Part shown: in pieces, positions 12,921 through 25,300 of the stretch
Position numbering within the stretch: the first letter of the stretch is position 1
Layout: every line of letters starts with the position of its first letter
NCBI GenBank assembly: GCA_027625915.1
Contig: JANTQA010000023.1
Location: forward strand, 6,510,001 to 6,574,000
From: Anaeramoeba flamelloides
Taxonomy: Eukaryota > Metamonada > Anaeramoebidae
Reading direction: 5' to 3'
Length of the DNA stretch: 64,000 nucleotides
Position numbers and translations under genes: made by a program
The notes under the pieces: model-generated
Told to the model about the DNA's origin: nothing
What the model saw: the letters and a program-made list of their open reading frames with translations, nothing else
Databases searched by the model: none

Positions 12921-13650
12921 TAACACACCAAAATTCAATTTTTGAAAAAAAAATCTTATTTATTCAATTATAGAAGAAATACCAGATTATTTCCATTCAT
13001 ACCTTGGAATTTTGAATTTTTTTTTTTATAAATTAGAATACTCACAAAAAAGAAAAATAAATAATTATCAATATTGATAAATTATTGGTGTGCAAAAAAA
13101 TTTGGTGAAATCTAAACAAAGTAATTCATATTGGTAAATTCGTTAAAATTCAATTAGGAATATTGATTGATCAAATAGTAAGATACCATCAATTAATTTT
13201 TGAGAGTTTTTCTTCTTGGAACAACTCAACTTTATCATTATATCAATGATCAAAAAAAATAACTAATCAAACAAAACAGGTTCTGTAATTCAAAAAATGA
13301 TATCAAAAAAAAAAAATACTAAAAGATGAAAAAATGATTTTCATTTAAATATTTATTTAGAGAAAGGAGTAATTAAAGAAAAATCATCAAATAAAAAAAA
13401 GAGAGAAGAAGAAAAATTATTAAAATATTTATAAAAAATAAAATTATCATTTTCATGACCAAATATAAACTATCCACGTCCTGAATACACAGAAAGAGTA
13501 AAAACTCGATCGAAAGATTATCAATTATATTTAAAAAAAAAAATGATTTTCAGATTTTTCAATAATGAAAATTATTTCCAATTTGAATAAAACTGTTTTA
13601 TTGTGATTCTTTGGAAAATTTTAGTTGTGTGGATATTTGTGATTTTTCGT
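12921..13650. repeat. Dispersed segment, copy 1 (partner at 18349)
   Basis: It starts TAACACACCA and AATTCAATTTTTGAA. Colinear blocks are shared with 18349-18860, including AATAAATAATTAT, GATGAAAAAATGATTTTCA and a GGAAAATT-GTGAATTTT-type end. The copies are diverged, with indels in homopolymers. This is a repeat of unknown family; no coding capacity is visible. Confidence 0.6.
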
Positions 13651-15128
13651 TTATTCTATATTTCAATTTTTTTGATATTAGTTTTTTGTAAATTCACTAG
13701 TTAAATTTGAGAAAATTTTTAGATTTAGCAAGTGAAAAAATATTTTTGATTTTGGATGGATAACAAATTTGAGGTTCTATTTTCACTGTAATTTTGGTTT
13801 ATCATGGTTATGCCCATAATTTTATTTTTATTAGAATTATTATTATTTTCTAAATTTTAATTGTTTTTTAATTGGGAACAATCAAATAATTGTTATTTAT
13901 ATATCTCAAAATATGAATAACGCTTTTGAACATTTTTAAAAAAGATTAAAAATGTTTTCATTTCTACTTTCATTATATAAATAGAAATGAAATCAATAAG
14001 TTAAATTCCATTTCCAAATTCAGAAGGTTCATCCAAAACTTTTCTATATTACAAATAATAAAAAAAAAATATCATAAATGAAAAATTTGTTACTCAGAAA
14101 GAATTTCAAGATTTTATATTTTGAATAGTTATATATTTTTTCAAGTCCAATTTCACAATATCAACAAAGAATAGTTGGATTAATTCTTGTATGTAACTAC
14201 CTATTTGAAGAAAATTAGTTCTCATCATTTTATAATTATAATTTTACACCTAGCAATTTACTGTACTTGTATTAAAACAAAACGCCAATTACACAGAAAA
14301 AATGAAAAAATTGGTAACACAAAAATCTAAAAAAGAACACTTAAACTCTAAATCAAAAAATATCAACTTGGCTTTGTAAATGATTTTCAATAACTTTTGA
14401 TTCTCATAAAATTTCAAAAAAAAAATATCTAAGCAAATATAAAAAGTGAAAAATTAACTTTTAATTCACAAATACTCTATACTAGAATAAAAAAAAGAGA
14501 TTTTGTCTTGAAAAAAAAAAAAACAACTTTTAAAACCACATCAATATATTATATACTTTTAAACATCTATTGACATGAAATTAATCCAAAAATGAAAATT
14601 TAATAATAAATAATCGGATTTACTCACATTGGAAAGGAAAGAAAACAAATTTTAAGATTTTTTCAAGGATTATACTATGAGTAGCTGTGAGAAAATGACA
14701 AAGATGTTAAATTTTCAAAAAATGGTTTTTCCCAACTCAATATTTTATAAAAAATAACTGAAAATTAGAACAAGATCTCTTGATTTGAGTTTCTAAAAAG
14801 CCTTTAAATAAACTGTTGGTAATAAAAGAAATACTCAGTTAGCATAAAATACAGCAAGCCTGTAAAAAAAATTATATCTTTTCCTTTTTTTTTTTTTTTT
14901 TTTTGAGTCCTAGCCTCAAAAAAAAACTAAATCAGAAGAATAATTTCTTCTTAGTCAACAAAAAAAGCCGTAAATAAAACATTAAAAATCAAAAAATATT
15001 TTTGACATTTTAAAAAAAGAAATTTCAAACCATAAAATCATTAAGAAACATTAAAAAAGAATAAAAAAGTAAAAAATTGAAAAAAAATTAAAAGAATTGG
15101 GAAATGGACTGAATTTTATTTTATATTT

Positions 15129-16280
15129 TTAATTGTAATAATCATCATCATCATCATCATCATATTTAAATTTTGATTTTTTTCTCATTGTGGTATTAAA
15201 CCTATTATTATAATTAAAATTCATATTATTATTAAAAATTTGGTCATGATCATATTGTTTTTTCAATGATCTATGTTTGTTTTTCTTTTTACCTGAAGAA
15301 GTGGAAATTCCGGACAATCTAGAATAAGAGTTACCGATTTTTGGAGACTTTTTTTTCCTGGTGTATGGAGAAATTTCTTTTTCGTAATGAGAACTATGCA
15401 TTTTTCGAGACGACAAATAGTTATTATGGTTATCCTCTCTTTCGAATTTAGGATGATAATTGTTATCATAGTCAAAAGATCGGTGACCCTCTTGTGAAAA
15501 TTGTTGGTAATTGCTTGTTCTTTCCCAATCATTATAGTCATCATTTTTGGAATATTTATGAAATTTATTTTTTGGCAAATTTCTTTCAAAATTGGAAAAA
15601 TTGTCCATATAATATTTTTCTTTCTTTACTTTATCCCGAAAAGGTTGTTCAGTTTTTATTGGCCTATTGATCATGTCTCGATATTGGTTACCATGGTTGT
15701 CCTGCTGTCTTGTATAATAAGAATAATTTTTCATGGGTCTGTTACGCGCGTTTGTTTTCAAATTGGAAGCTGAAAAACGTTTATTTCTTGGTTGTGGTGA
15801 AATTCTGTGGACTTTTCTTCGTGAAAGAGGGCTTGTCCCTTTTCTGCTTGAAGACAAGCGTGTTTTTTTTGCAGAGTAGTGTGTTGTGTTACCAGTAATC
15901 AAAGACACTATTGAATTTAAAAATTTGTTTATTGAACCAACAAAGGATTCAAGTATGGGTTGGTTCTTGTCGACACGGATGCTGTTTCTTTTTGATTGAT
16001 AAAATAAATAAAAAATCACAAGCGAAATTAATTGGAAGCTAAAAAACAAAACTGTAGAAATGGCTTCGTAGAGTTTGAGTATCGTTATTAAGAAGGACAA
16101 AATTAAAAAAAACATCAAATATTTTTGTTTTAATTTGTTTATGTTTTGTTTCCCAGATCGTTTCTTTCTTGCACTTGGAATCGATTTTTCATTTTCAGGT
16201 GACTCCCATCGTGAAAATTGGGATGAAAAATTTATGTGCCCAGGAGATGGGCTTACTCTATTCATACGCATTCTTGACAT
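15129..16280 (-). CDS. Unrecognised protein with membrane hairpin and basic Tyr/Asn-rich tail
   Basis: I do not recognise this family. It is a single exon of 383 residues with an ATG at 16280 and a TAA stop. Residues 1-52 are basic and Ser/Pro/Arg-rich (SPSPGH, ARKKRSGK). Residues ~54-71 and ~76-95 form two closely spaced hydrophobic segments (YLMFFLILSFLITILKLYE, then STVLFFSFQLISLVIFYLF), consistent with a membrane hairpin. From ~150 to the end the chain is hydrophilic, rich in Lys/Arg/Tyr/Asn/Ser with SPQPR, SPYTRKKKSPK and SYSRLSG patches, and ends in DDDDDDDYYN. The length of the open frame and consistent codon use support a real gene. The layout would suit a reticulon-like or nuclear/ER membrane anchor with a disordered tail, but that is only inference from composition. 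Confidence 0.7.
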   Translation of the reverse strand: MSRMRMNRVSPSPGHINFSSQFSRWESPENEKSIPSARKKRSGKQNINKLKQKYLMFFLILSFLITILKLYEAISTVLFFSFQLISLVIFYLFYQSKRNSIRVDKNQPILESFVGSINKFLNSIVSLITGNTTHYSAKKTRLSSSRKGTSPLSRRKVHRISPQPRNKRFSASNLKTNARNRPMKNYSYYTRQQDNHGNQYRDMINRPIKTEQPFRDKVKKEKYYMDNFSNFERNLPKNKFHKYSKNDDYNDWERTSNYQQFSQEGHRSFDYDNNYHPKFEREDNHNNYLSSRKMHSSHYEKEISPYTRKKKSPKIGNSYSRLSGISTSSGKKKNKHRSLKKQYDHDQIFNNNMNFNYNNRFNTTMRKKSKFKYDDDDDDDYYN

Positions 16281-16493
16281 TCTGTCTTTGTTTGTTTTTC
16301 TTTTTGGTATTTTTGATAAGAAAAAGATTAAATAATAAAAAAAATATTTAGAAAAATAAAAGCTTGGATGAAAAAATGAAATTCTTTGAAATAAAAGTTT
16401 TGATCTTGTTTCATTGTTAGAATTTGCTCAAAGTCGAAAAGAAAAAAGGTTTCTGAAACATGAATATATTTTGGATAAATTAATAAGAGTTAT

Positions 16494-17052
16494 GGGATTA
16501 GTTTAGACCAAGGAGAAGCCATAAATTAAAGTTTATTGCGACTGAAAGCCAGTCGTATTAGTGTTATAAATTTCAAATGTCTCTAAAAATTCATTTAGTA
16601 ATAGAATCAACAATTGATTGCTCCTCTATTAAAAATGATACTTTGTATCTGAAAAAAATCCAACAATTTCAGCAAAAAAATCTGTATTTTACAACAAATT
16701 TAAAGGGTAAGTTTTCAATATTTTTACTCAAAAGTTTGGAAATGTCTTTCTAAATTTTGTGCGAAAGGCAGATTAATTACTTAAAAATCCTTTAATTAAT
16801 TTTGACAGTATTTTTAATAATTATTTTTGAATTTGGAAATATATTGATGATACACTAGCTACATAAAAAGGAAATAAAAGTAATCATTCACTGTATTTTT
16901 ATGTTCACGATTGTAGAGTTAAACTTTGAAATTTCAAAAATTGTAAAAATAGTTACTTTTGGAAGTTCTAAATCTAAATTATTAAATATCAGAATACTAT
17001 TGTTTGGAGTTTCTATTTTTAGATTTGGAAAAGGAATTGAAAAAAAATTTAC
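16494..17052 (+). mobile_element. Partial copy of the 745-bp family B element
   Basis: It starts GGGATTAG and carries GACCAAGGAGAAGCC, then CAAATGTCTCTAAAAA and the inner block TTACTTTTGGAAGTTCTAAA. All of these are colinear with 17602-18346. Similarity ends shortly after GATTTGGAAAAGGAATT, and the right terminal repeat is missing. The left flank is TTAT rather than TTAA. It is an older, truncated sibling of the neighbouring element. Confidence 0.7.
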
Positions 17053-17481
17053 ATGTTTCCAATATAAAACGAAAAAAAGTAACCTATTTAATAAAACATC
17101 CTTTTCCTATCGAGCTAATAATAAATTTCACTTTATCTTAATTATTTTAATACTCGATCAATTGGTCCAGAATTGCAAAACTAAATAAACTTTTATTTTA
17201 TGATACTTCATTGATAATTTTGATTCGTTTTCAATTCATAGAAATATTCAATTGTTCTTATTCTTTCTGTCTTTTGATTTTTCTTAAAACGAAAAATTGA
17301 GAAAAAAAACATTTTTAAACTTAAAGTGGTAAAAAAAAAAAGTATGAATAATTTTCGATCTTTCAAAAAAGAAAAGTTCAAGTAACTAATCTATGGAAGT
17401 CATAACAAGTGTTTAGTAAAATGAAAATAACTTGGAATAAATAATATCTCATTACATTTTGAAATTACCTTATCATAATAA

Positions 17482-17493
17482 GTTATATATATA

Positions 17494-17554
<61 letters not shown>

Positions 17555-17556
17555 CT
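17482..17556. repeat. (TA)n/(TG)n microsatellite
   Basis: A TA-dinucleotide tract containing two short interruptions passes directly into about 15 TG units. It ends ~45 bp upstream of the TTAA-flanked element. Confidence 0.95.
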
Positions 17557-17601
17557 ATATATTTATTTATATATCTATTAACCCCAACTCAAAATATTTA
17601 A

Positions 17602-18346
17602 GGGATTAGCGTCTACCAAGGAGAAGCCTAGGATCAAAGTATGTTGTTATTGGACCTAATCACATTAGTGTTACATGGTTCAAATGTCTCTAAAAAATCG
17701 ATTGCAAAGTAGTAATATTTGTTGATCTCATCAATTAAAAATGATCTCTGTATTAGTAAAAAACCTAGAAAATTCAGAATAAAATCTGTATTTCGCCATA
17801 AATTTTATGATTGAATTATCAATATTCAGACTACAAAGTCATAAAATATCTATCTTAAATTTATGGCGAAATGTAGATTAGTTACTAAAAAATTCAATTT
17901 TTTGAAAAAATTAAATAATTAACGAATAAAGTTTTTTGTCAAATTATTTCTCAAATCATGCAAATATATTGATGCTATAATTATACTTATCAAAAGGAAA
18001 CAAAACTAATCAGTCTTTGTACTTTTATGTTGATGATTATTGAGTTAATCTTTGAAATTCAAAAATTCTAAAAATAGTTACTTTTGGAAGTTCTAAATCT
18101 AAATTATTAAATACCAGAATACTGTATTTTGGGTTTTTATCTTTAGATTTGGAAAAGGAATTAAAAAAAAATTTTTCAAAATGAAATTTTTTAAATGTGA
18201 TCATTAGTAAAAAATGTAATAATTTATTGTGCAATAAGATTTATAATAGATTTTTTAGAGCTATTCGAGCCATGGTGCACTAATACCATTTACACCCAAT
18301 TACAACATACTTTGATTATAGAGAAATCTATGGTGACACTAATCCC
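17602..18346 (+). mobile_element. TTAA-flanked inverted-repeat element, 745 bp (family B)
   Basis: The element starts GGGATTAGCGTC and ends GACACTAATCCC, and TTAA lies on both sides (17598-17601 and 18347-18350). Terminal inverted repeats extend ~100 bp with mismatches, sharing ATCAAAGTATGTTGT and a GTATTAGTG-type block. There is no transposase. TTAA sites with GGG/CCC ends indicate a piggyBac-type non-autonomous element. It has landed next to one copy of the duplicated segment that resumes at 18349. Confidence 0.8.
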
Positions 18347-18348
18347 TT

Positions 18349-18860
18349 AACACACCATAATTCAATTTTTGAAAAAAAAAATATTATTTAATCAATTCGA
18401 TAATGAAAAACAAATTAGAATCATTCAATATTTAAAAAATTATCAATTTTTTATAAATTCCAATACTTACAAAACAACAAATAAATAATTATTAGGACTA
18501 ATAAATCAAGATGTTTTAAAATTAATGGAGAGTAAAACAAAGAAATTATATTGAAAATTTTGTAAAAATTCTATTAGGGATAACAATCGATCAAAGGTTA
18601 GATATAATTAACAAATTTTTTTGAGTTCTTCTGTTTTGTACAAGCCAACCTTAACCTAATATCAGTCTTTGATAAAAATTATAATCCCAGGAAACAGGTT
18701 AGGGAATTCAAACAATGAAATGAAAATAAAAAAACTAAAAGATGAAAAAATGATTTTCAGATTTGACAAAAATCAAAATTATTTTTAATTTGATGAAATT
18801 GTATTATTGTAATTCTACTAACTGTTTTAGCTTTATGGAAAATTGTGAATTTTAGTTTAT
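18349..18860. repeat. Dispersed segment, copy 2 (partner at 12921)
   Basis: Starts TAACACACCATAATTC directly at the right TTAA of the 745-bp element and continues colinear with 12921-13650, though shortened. The left boundary coincides with the element insertion site, so the element sits at the edge of the repeat or truncates it. Confidence 0.6.
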
Positions 18861-21800
18861 ATCCCTTAGTAACCCAGGCTTACCTACATTTCATCATTTT
18901 TTAAAGAAAATATTTAAAATTATTTTGATTTACTAATATATTAATTTTCTATATTTGTCTTTAATTCATATTTTGAATTATAATATAAAGTTAAAATAGT
19001 TCATATATAAAGTAATTATGTCATGTTTTTTTTTTTTTGACATTTGGAAAAAACATATTTAATTATTAATTAATACTTTTTTTTTAAAGATTTTAATTTT
19101 TTTTTCAATTTTTTAAATTAGAAATTTTCTTACAATAATAGTAATTCAAAACATAACACATAATTTATTAATAATAACTATAAAATAATATTTTTAATCT
19201 TTTCATAATTATAATAAATAAAAAAAAATATGAGAAGTGTTAATTTTTTTCAGAAAAATTTTCAATAAATATTGAATTAAGGAAAAAAGGAATTTTATTT
19301 CTTTAGACCAATATTAAACTTTTAATTTTAATAATTTTCTAAAAGGTCCACTACAACAATATTAAATAATTTACCACACTAAAAAAAAATGCAAAATAAA
19401 ACTTTGGATAAAATCAATATTTTTTTAATAGATCTAGATATTAACTCTAATTTTTTTTTAAAAATTATATAAATTAACTTTTTAATTTTAATCTAAGATA
19501 ATAAAATAATCTTCGAAATCGAAATATATCTATTCCCAAAAAACTAAGGAAAATTTATTTTAAATACTTTTTTAAAGATTGTGTTTAATAGAGATATTCT
19601 AAATATCCTTGGCAATTAACTATCATTTATCGATTCTATCTAATAATTCAATTTCTTTCATAGTATTGTATTGCATAATAAAAATAATTTACATTTTACT
19701 GATCTAAATTTTATCTGATATTTGCTTTAGACATAGAAAATTGTGTCTTATTATTTATTTTTTAATCAAAAAACGGGTTTCAGAACTAGTTTAATCTCAA
19801 AAAGATTTCAAATAGACTTGAAAAGATATAAATTTATTTATTGTTTAAAAAATATTTTATACCCTAATCATTTTTCCTATTTTTTATTGAAATTGGTTGT
19901 ACATTTTTTTCTCCAAAAAAGGAGTTTTTTTTTTTTTATTTTTTGGGAATATTTAAACAAAAATATTTTGAAATAAATACTAGTGTCATTGATTCAATCA
20001 GTATTAATATTAGACTTAATTTGGTAATGTAAATTGGTTAAACAATACCTTCATTAACAAAAGTTATTTTTTATGAAATGTATATAAAAAAAATGTACCA
20101 CTTTAAGGAAATACCTTCTATATATTCTGAGCTAAAGGGGTTATTATCTTTTATTCAAATAACCAAAACAAGTTAATTCATTCGTTTTTAAATTCTATAT
20201 TCGATTTCTATATTTAGTAAAGAAATTATTATTAAATAATTTCTATTAAGATATATATCTAAATAAATATTAAAAATAATTATTTAGCAATTTTTATTAT
20301 TTTTTTTATAAATATTTTGAAATTTCCATTAATTGGGGTTTTCTATCATTTTTCATATTAAAATTTTAATTTTAATAAATAAAAACAAATTTTATTTTTT
20401 TCCCTTAATTCAATATTTATTTAAAATTTTGTCTTAAAAAAAAAAAAGAAGAAGAAAATTGTTAATTCAATTTTTATTTATTTATTATAATTTAATACAA
20501 GAAAAGTTGATACGATAGTTATAGTATTTTTATTTTTTTTTTTATGTTTAGAATAGAACTTTATGAATTTTTACATTTAAAATTATTAAAAAAAAAGAAA
20601 AATCTTTAAAAAAATTGCAAAAATGTATAATTAATTCATTGTTTTTCTTCATCAAAGACTCAAAAAACTAATACCTGAATATGATTTTTTTATCATTGAA
20701 CACTTTAAACTCTTTATTATAATTAAAATATTGGTTTAAATTATTAAATACCGAACTTTTATGAACAAATCAAGATTATTTTAAAAGATTTATTATACAA
20801 TTAATAAAAGTTTGTTCAATTCAAGGATTATAGGGGGTATCCTTTATTTAAAATTAAGATACTGATCCAAAGATAATTATTTTTCATAATTCACAACAAT
20901 TTGAAAAATAAATTAAAATTAAAAGATTTTGTTTTTTCTTGTTTCACTGACTTTTAGATTGGGTTTATCAAAATATATAATTTTGAAATAAACCATAAAA
21001 TCATGTTTGACAATTAGGAAAAATAAAGTGAGAAAAATAATAATATTTTAAACTTTCAAAATAATTTTGCTATAAATTTTTTAATCAAATGATCTTTAAT
21101 ATATAAGAAAATGACGAACAAACGAATTCAATTTTTAAAAAGTGTAGTGTTGTTTATTGTAAAATTAACATTAAGCAGGATTGTCCCACCTTTTAAATAT
21201 TTTACCTATTTTGGATTTTAAAAACAAATTTAAATAGATTAAAGTAACTTAATAAAAAGTAATTTTTTTTAACTTTCCCAATCCTTTCTGAGTTAATAAA
21301 ATAAATTCAATTTCCGATTCCAGAATTCATATTTTTTAATGGAATTGAAAAAAGTAATATATTTGTATTTTGAAAATTTTGATTATTTGATCTTAAAGTT
21401 CAAGACGTTTTGCTAAAAACAATTATATTTAAAAAAGTAACAAATTCCATTTTGTAGATTTTTTTGGATAAAATTATTTTTGTGAAGATGCAAATTTTTT
21501 ATGACAAATATAATAAATAGTCAATAATCTAAAAAAAATTCTGAAAGAGAAAAAAACCAAATTGAAAGAGATCAAGAAGGATTAGAAATGCTTAAAAATA
21601 CAATGTTTAATATTATAATACTAGTAACTATTCGAAATTAAATATGGGGTTTGTTGATCTGAAAGATCAAGGTATAAATAATTATCTTTTCAAACACAAG
21701 CACATTTGTTTTAAGTAATCTGATCATTATTATTTATTTAAAATGACAATTGCAAAAAAAAAGAAGATTTGTGGAGATACAATTAAGAAATTAATTGGCT

Positions 21801-22386
21801 GTGTTGGTTTTTTTGGATGAAGGAGCATAAGATTTAAGTTCAGAAAACCGGAATGGTTATAAAGGTAAATAGATCTTAACCCACGGCTATATTATTATTG
21901 GTAATGATTAAAAAGAAATACTGGTACTTTGTTGGTTAGTCAACAAATCTGATTCAGATTCTCACAAATAATGCTTTAATAGCATTCACTATCTGAAAAA
22001 TCAATATATTTTTTCAAAAGCAGAAACTTGAAAAAAAATTTGGTTTTCATTTTTATTTGCACTTTGAATATTTTTTTCTGATTCACCTGCAGGTTTACTC
22101 AGTTGCTAGAGTTTATAGTTGATGGGTTTTGAGATTTTTTATAGGTGAAGAGAAAGTAATTGTTTCCAAAATCTGTCAATCGTGTACTTAAACAGTTGTA
22201 TCTTTTTCTAAAGTCATGAGTAGAAAACACAACACACCTTTGTTATGGTTAAAGGGTATTAGTCCCGAAATATAATCCAGTAAAATTGTTCTGAATCCAA
22301 ATTTTATTTTTGGAAACGTGGTCTTCTCGATTTCAAATTGATAATTTGATATTTTTCATTTTTTTCATTTGCTATTTTCAAACAAA

Positions 22387-25300
22387 ATGCACCCAATAAC
22401 AACATGTATACTGACTAAAAATAAAAATGCTCTTTTACAGGAGATCAAAAAAACTAACGAAATCAATTTTCAAGATGAACAAGGGGTATATTTTTTTCCT
22501 TTTCTTTTGCCATTGCAAGACAAGCCTGACTAAATGATTTTCTTTTCCACTAATTTCTTTTTTCTTCATATCATTAGAATTCAGCACTTCACTATGCTTG
22601 TATCAATTCAGTCCCGATCGAGTTTATAAAAATTCTTGTAGAAAATGGATCAAATGTAGATTCAAGAAATGTAGCCTATTTTCAATTTTTTTTTTTGCTT
22701 TTTTTTTTTGGATCAAAAACTAAAAATTCTTTCTTTTTTTTACGAATTCCATCTTCTTTTTTTTTTTCCTTTTCTTTGTTATTTTTTAAACCAAAAATAG
22801 AAAGTAATTAATTAATTTTCAATTTCTTTTTGGGTAAGAAGTTTTCTTTTTATTGATCTTCAAAATAATGCTTATCTTTTGATTCTTAATCTTAATAAGG
22901 GAGTAAGTTTTTTTTTTTTTTTTTTTTTTTTTTTTGTTTTCTTTTGTCCTTATTCATTCAATTTAACTATAACCGTCCTTTAAAAAAATTTCTTTTTCAA
23001 TTTAAAACTGGTTATTAGGAATACACACCGCTAATTTATGCAACTGGATCAAATTCATCATTCGAGGTGATCAAGTATTTGGTAAAAAATGGTGCAAATG
23101 TAAATGCAAGAAATTACAAACAAGTAAATTTTTTTTTTTCTTTTTCTTTTTGAATTTGAACAAACTCTTGAGTAAAAAATCCTTTTTTTCTTTAAAAACA
23201 AAATTCAATTTTTTTATTCAGCCTTTCTGAAAAAAGCCTTTCAGGAAGTTAGTATATTTTACCATTTTGAAAACTTTTAATTGTTTAAACATAACTGAAA
23301 AATATTTTTTGAGTGCCACCATATATTGAAACTTGAAACCAAAACATCATTATCTGCTCTATTTGTGAAAAGAAAAAGAAACTAAAGTAATTCAGAGTTG
23401 AATCTTTAATTTTTTGACCATTTTTTTTTGTAAAAATTTTTGGTTTTATTAAATTATTTTTTGGATCTAGAAATGTGTTTATACGAATGAGTGAAATTAA
23501 TCAAAGAGTAAACCAAAAAAATAGACCCCAAAAGTGTGTATTTGAAACAAATATTTTCTTTTAGAAGAACAAATACGAAAGATCACCTTTCCAAATAAAC
23601 TTGTTGAAATCAAGAATGAAAAAAAAAAAAAATCGACCAAAATAAACCCTATTTTTGAAGATTGGTTTTCTTCTTTATCTTATTAATTTGTATCGAACTC
23701 CAAACAATTTATAAACTTGAATTTGTTCTCCCGATTACTATTCATTATTATTTTACTAAACATTTTTTTCAAATTTACTTTGAAAAATTTAATTTTCAAA
23801 TATTTTTTAATCAAACAAAACCAAAATAAAGAATACTATTTCAAAAATTAAAGAAAAGGGGTTGGATTTTCGGAATCAAAAAACAGTTACAAAAGATTCA
23901 ACCCAAAATAATTGAAAAATTGAGAAAAAATTTCAATCTGAATTCAGAATTATTTTGAGTTCTCAATTTTAATCGAAAAATAAATAATTATCAAATCAAA
24001 CGAAATTCGTCCAATAAATCTTTATTTCTGAAGAGCAATTTAAAAAACATCCTATTTTCTGAAATAAAACTAGAATTAGATGAATTAAATGAAAATAGAA
24101 GTTTTAAATACATTCTGGAAATTCTTACGAAATAAAAAGTAATTTGTTTTAATCAAAAATTTTACAAACAAAAGTTTTTTCTCATGAAGAATTAAAAATA
24201 AAACCAAGTTAAGAAAAAGTAATTGTATCGAATGTTATAGATAAGATCAGGAAATAAATGATTTTTATTTATTTTTTCTTGGTTAATTTTTTCCATTTTT
24301 TGATTTTCATTTTTTAGTTGGTATGAAAATATATTATACTATGGATATATTCCACTTCCATATTTATTAAAATATCAATGTATTTGGTTAAAGAAATGAT
24401 TTGAAAGGATTCAGTTTCACATGAATACTGGCACTCAAAATTTGAAAAATGTACTTACTTGCTTAAATAAATTTTATCTTTCCAGATTTTATTTTCATAA
24501 AATTGTATCTTATCGTTTGGCTGTAAAAGCCAAGAATTTTCAATTTATCCTAATTTTTACTGTTAATTAAAGTAACTCATTCAAATAATTGTGTATTTTT
24601 ACAAATTTTTAATTCCTTTGGTTTTGAAAATAATAATACTGATAAATTCAAATAAATTTCATAAAATTTTTTATTCAATTTCCATTTTTGTAATTTATTA
24701 GCTTAATTTTTAAAACAACTCAAGAGAAAGAATCTTTTGAAAGGAAACCAATTTTATAAAGTTTCTTAATCATTTAAACCAATAAAATGCTTTCTTCAAA
24801 TCTCATACTGATAAATTCAAACACATGTAATAAACTTTTTATTCAATTTCCATTTTTATAACTCTACCAACTCAACTTTTCAAACAGTTCAAGAATAGGA
24901 ATATTTCAAAGATCAACTAATTTTAGAAAGTTACTTAAGATTTAAATCAATAAAATGCTTTCTTCAAAGATTGTGTAAAAAAAATTTGTAAAATGGAAAA
25001 TGAAGCAAAACATTTTCAGATATTTATTTGAATTAATCAGTATCACTAATCTATAACTATCTTTGTTCTACTTAATAGATAAAATAAAAAAAAGATTTCC
25101 AAAACGAAAAATGAAAAAAAAAATAAAACTTTAAATTATTTCTTAGAATTAAATGAAGATTTTATTACATTAATTTTTAATTTATAAAGAAAATCAGAAA
25201 AATATTTTTGTTAACTAGTCTAACTTAATTCAGATTTATGATTAAAACACAAAATTGAAGTTAAATATAACGTTACACAAGTGTGCCTAGGATAAATTTC

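Larger units (their letters stand above)
11045..15128. other. Intergenic region with inverted-repeat element
   Basis: This 4.1 kb of AT-rich sequence holds no convincing gene. It contains the TTAA-flanked foldback element at 11670-12113 and one copy of a duplicated segment from 12921. A TTG/ATG-started frame at 11406-11624 next to the foldback is short and matches nothing I recognise. The right end is the 3' flank of the minus-strand gene at 15129. Confidence 0.6.
16281..22386. other. 6.1 kb intergenic region rich in repeats
   Basis: No gene is supported here. Besides the listed elements (16494, 17482, 17602 and 18349), ~19000-21700 is extremely AT-rich with no structure I can name. From ~21760 to 22386 the sequence is less homopolymeric and includes the probable promoter and 5' flank of the ankyrin-BTB gene. 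Open frames at 16901-17188 and 18037-18234 lie inside related repeat copies and are not genes. Confidence 0.6.

Noticed and set aside
16901-17188. Frame of 95 codons in the partial family B copy
   Set aside because: The same DNA recurs at ~18040-18160, where the frame is not kept, so it is repeat sequence and not a conserved gene.
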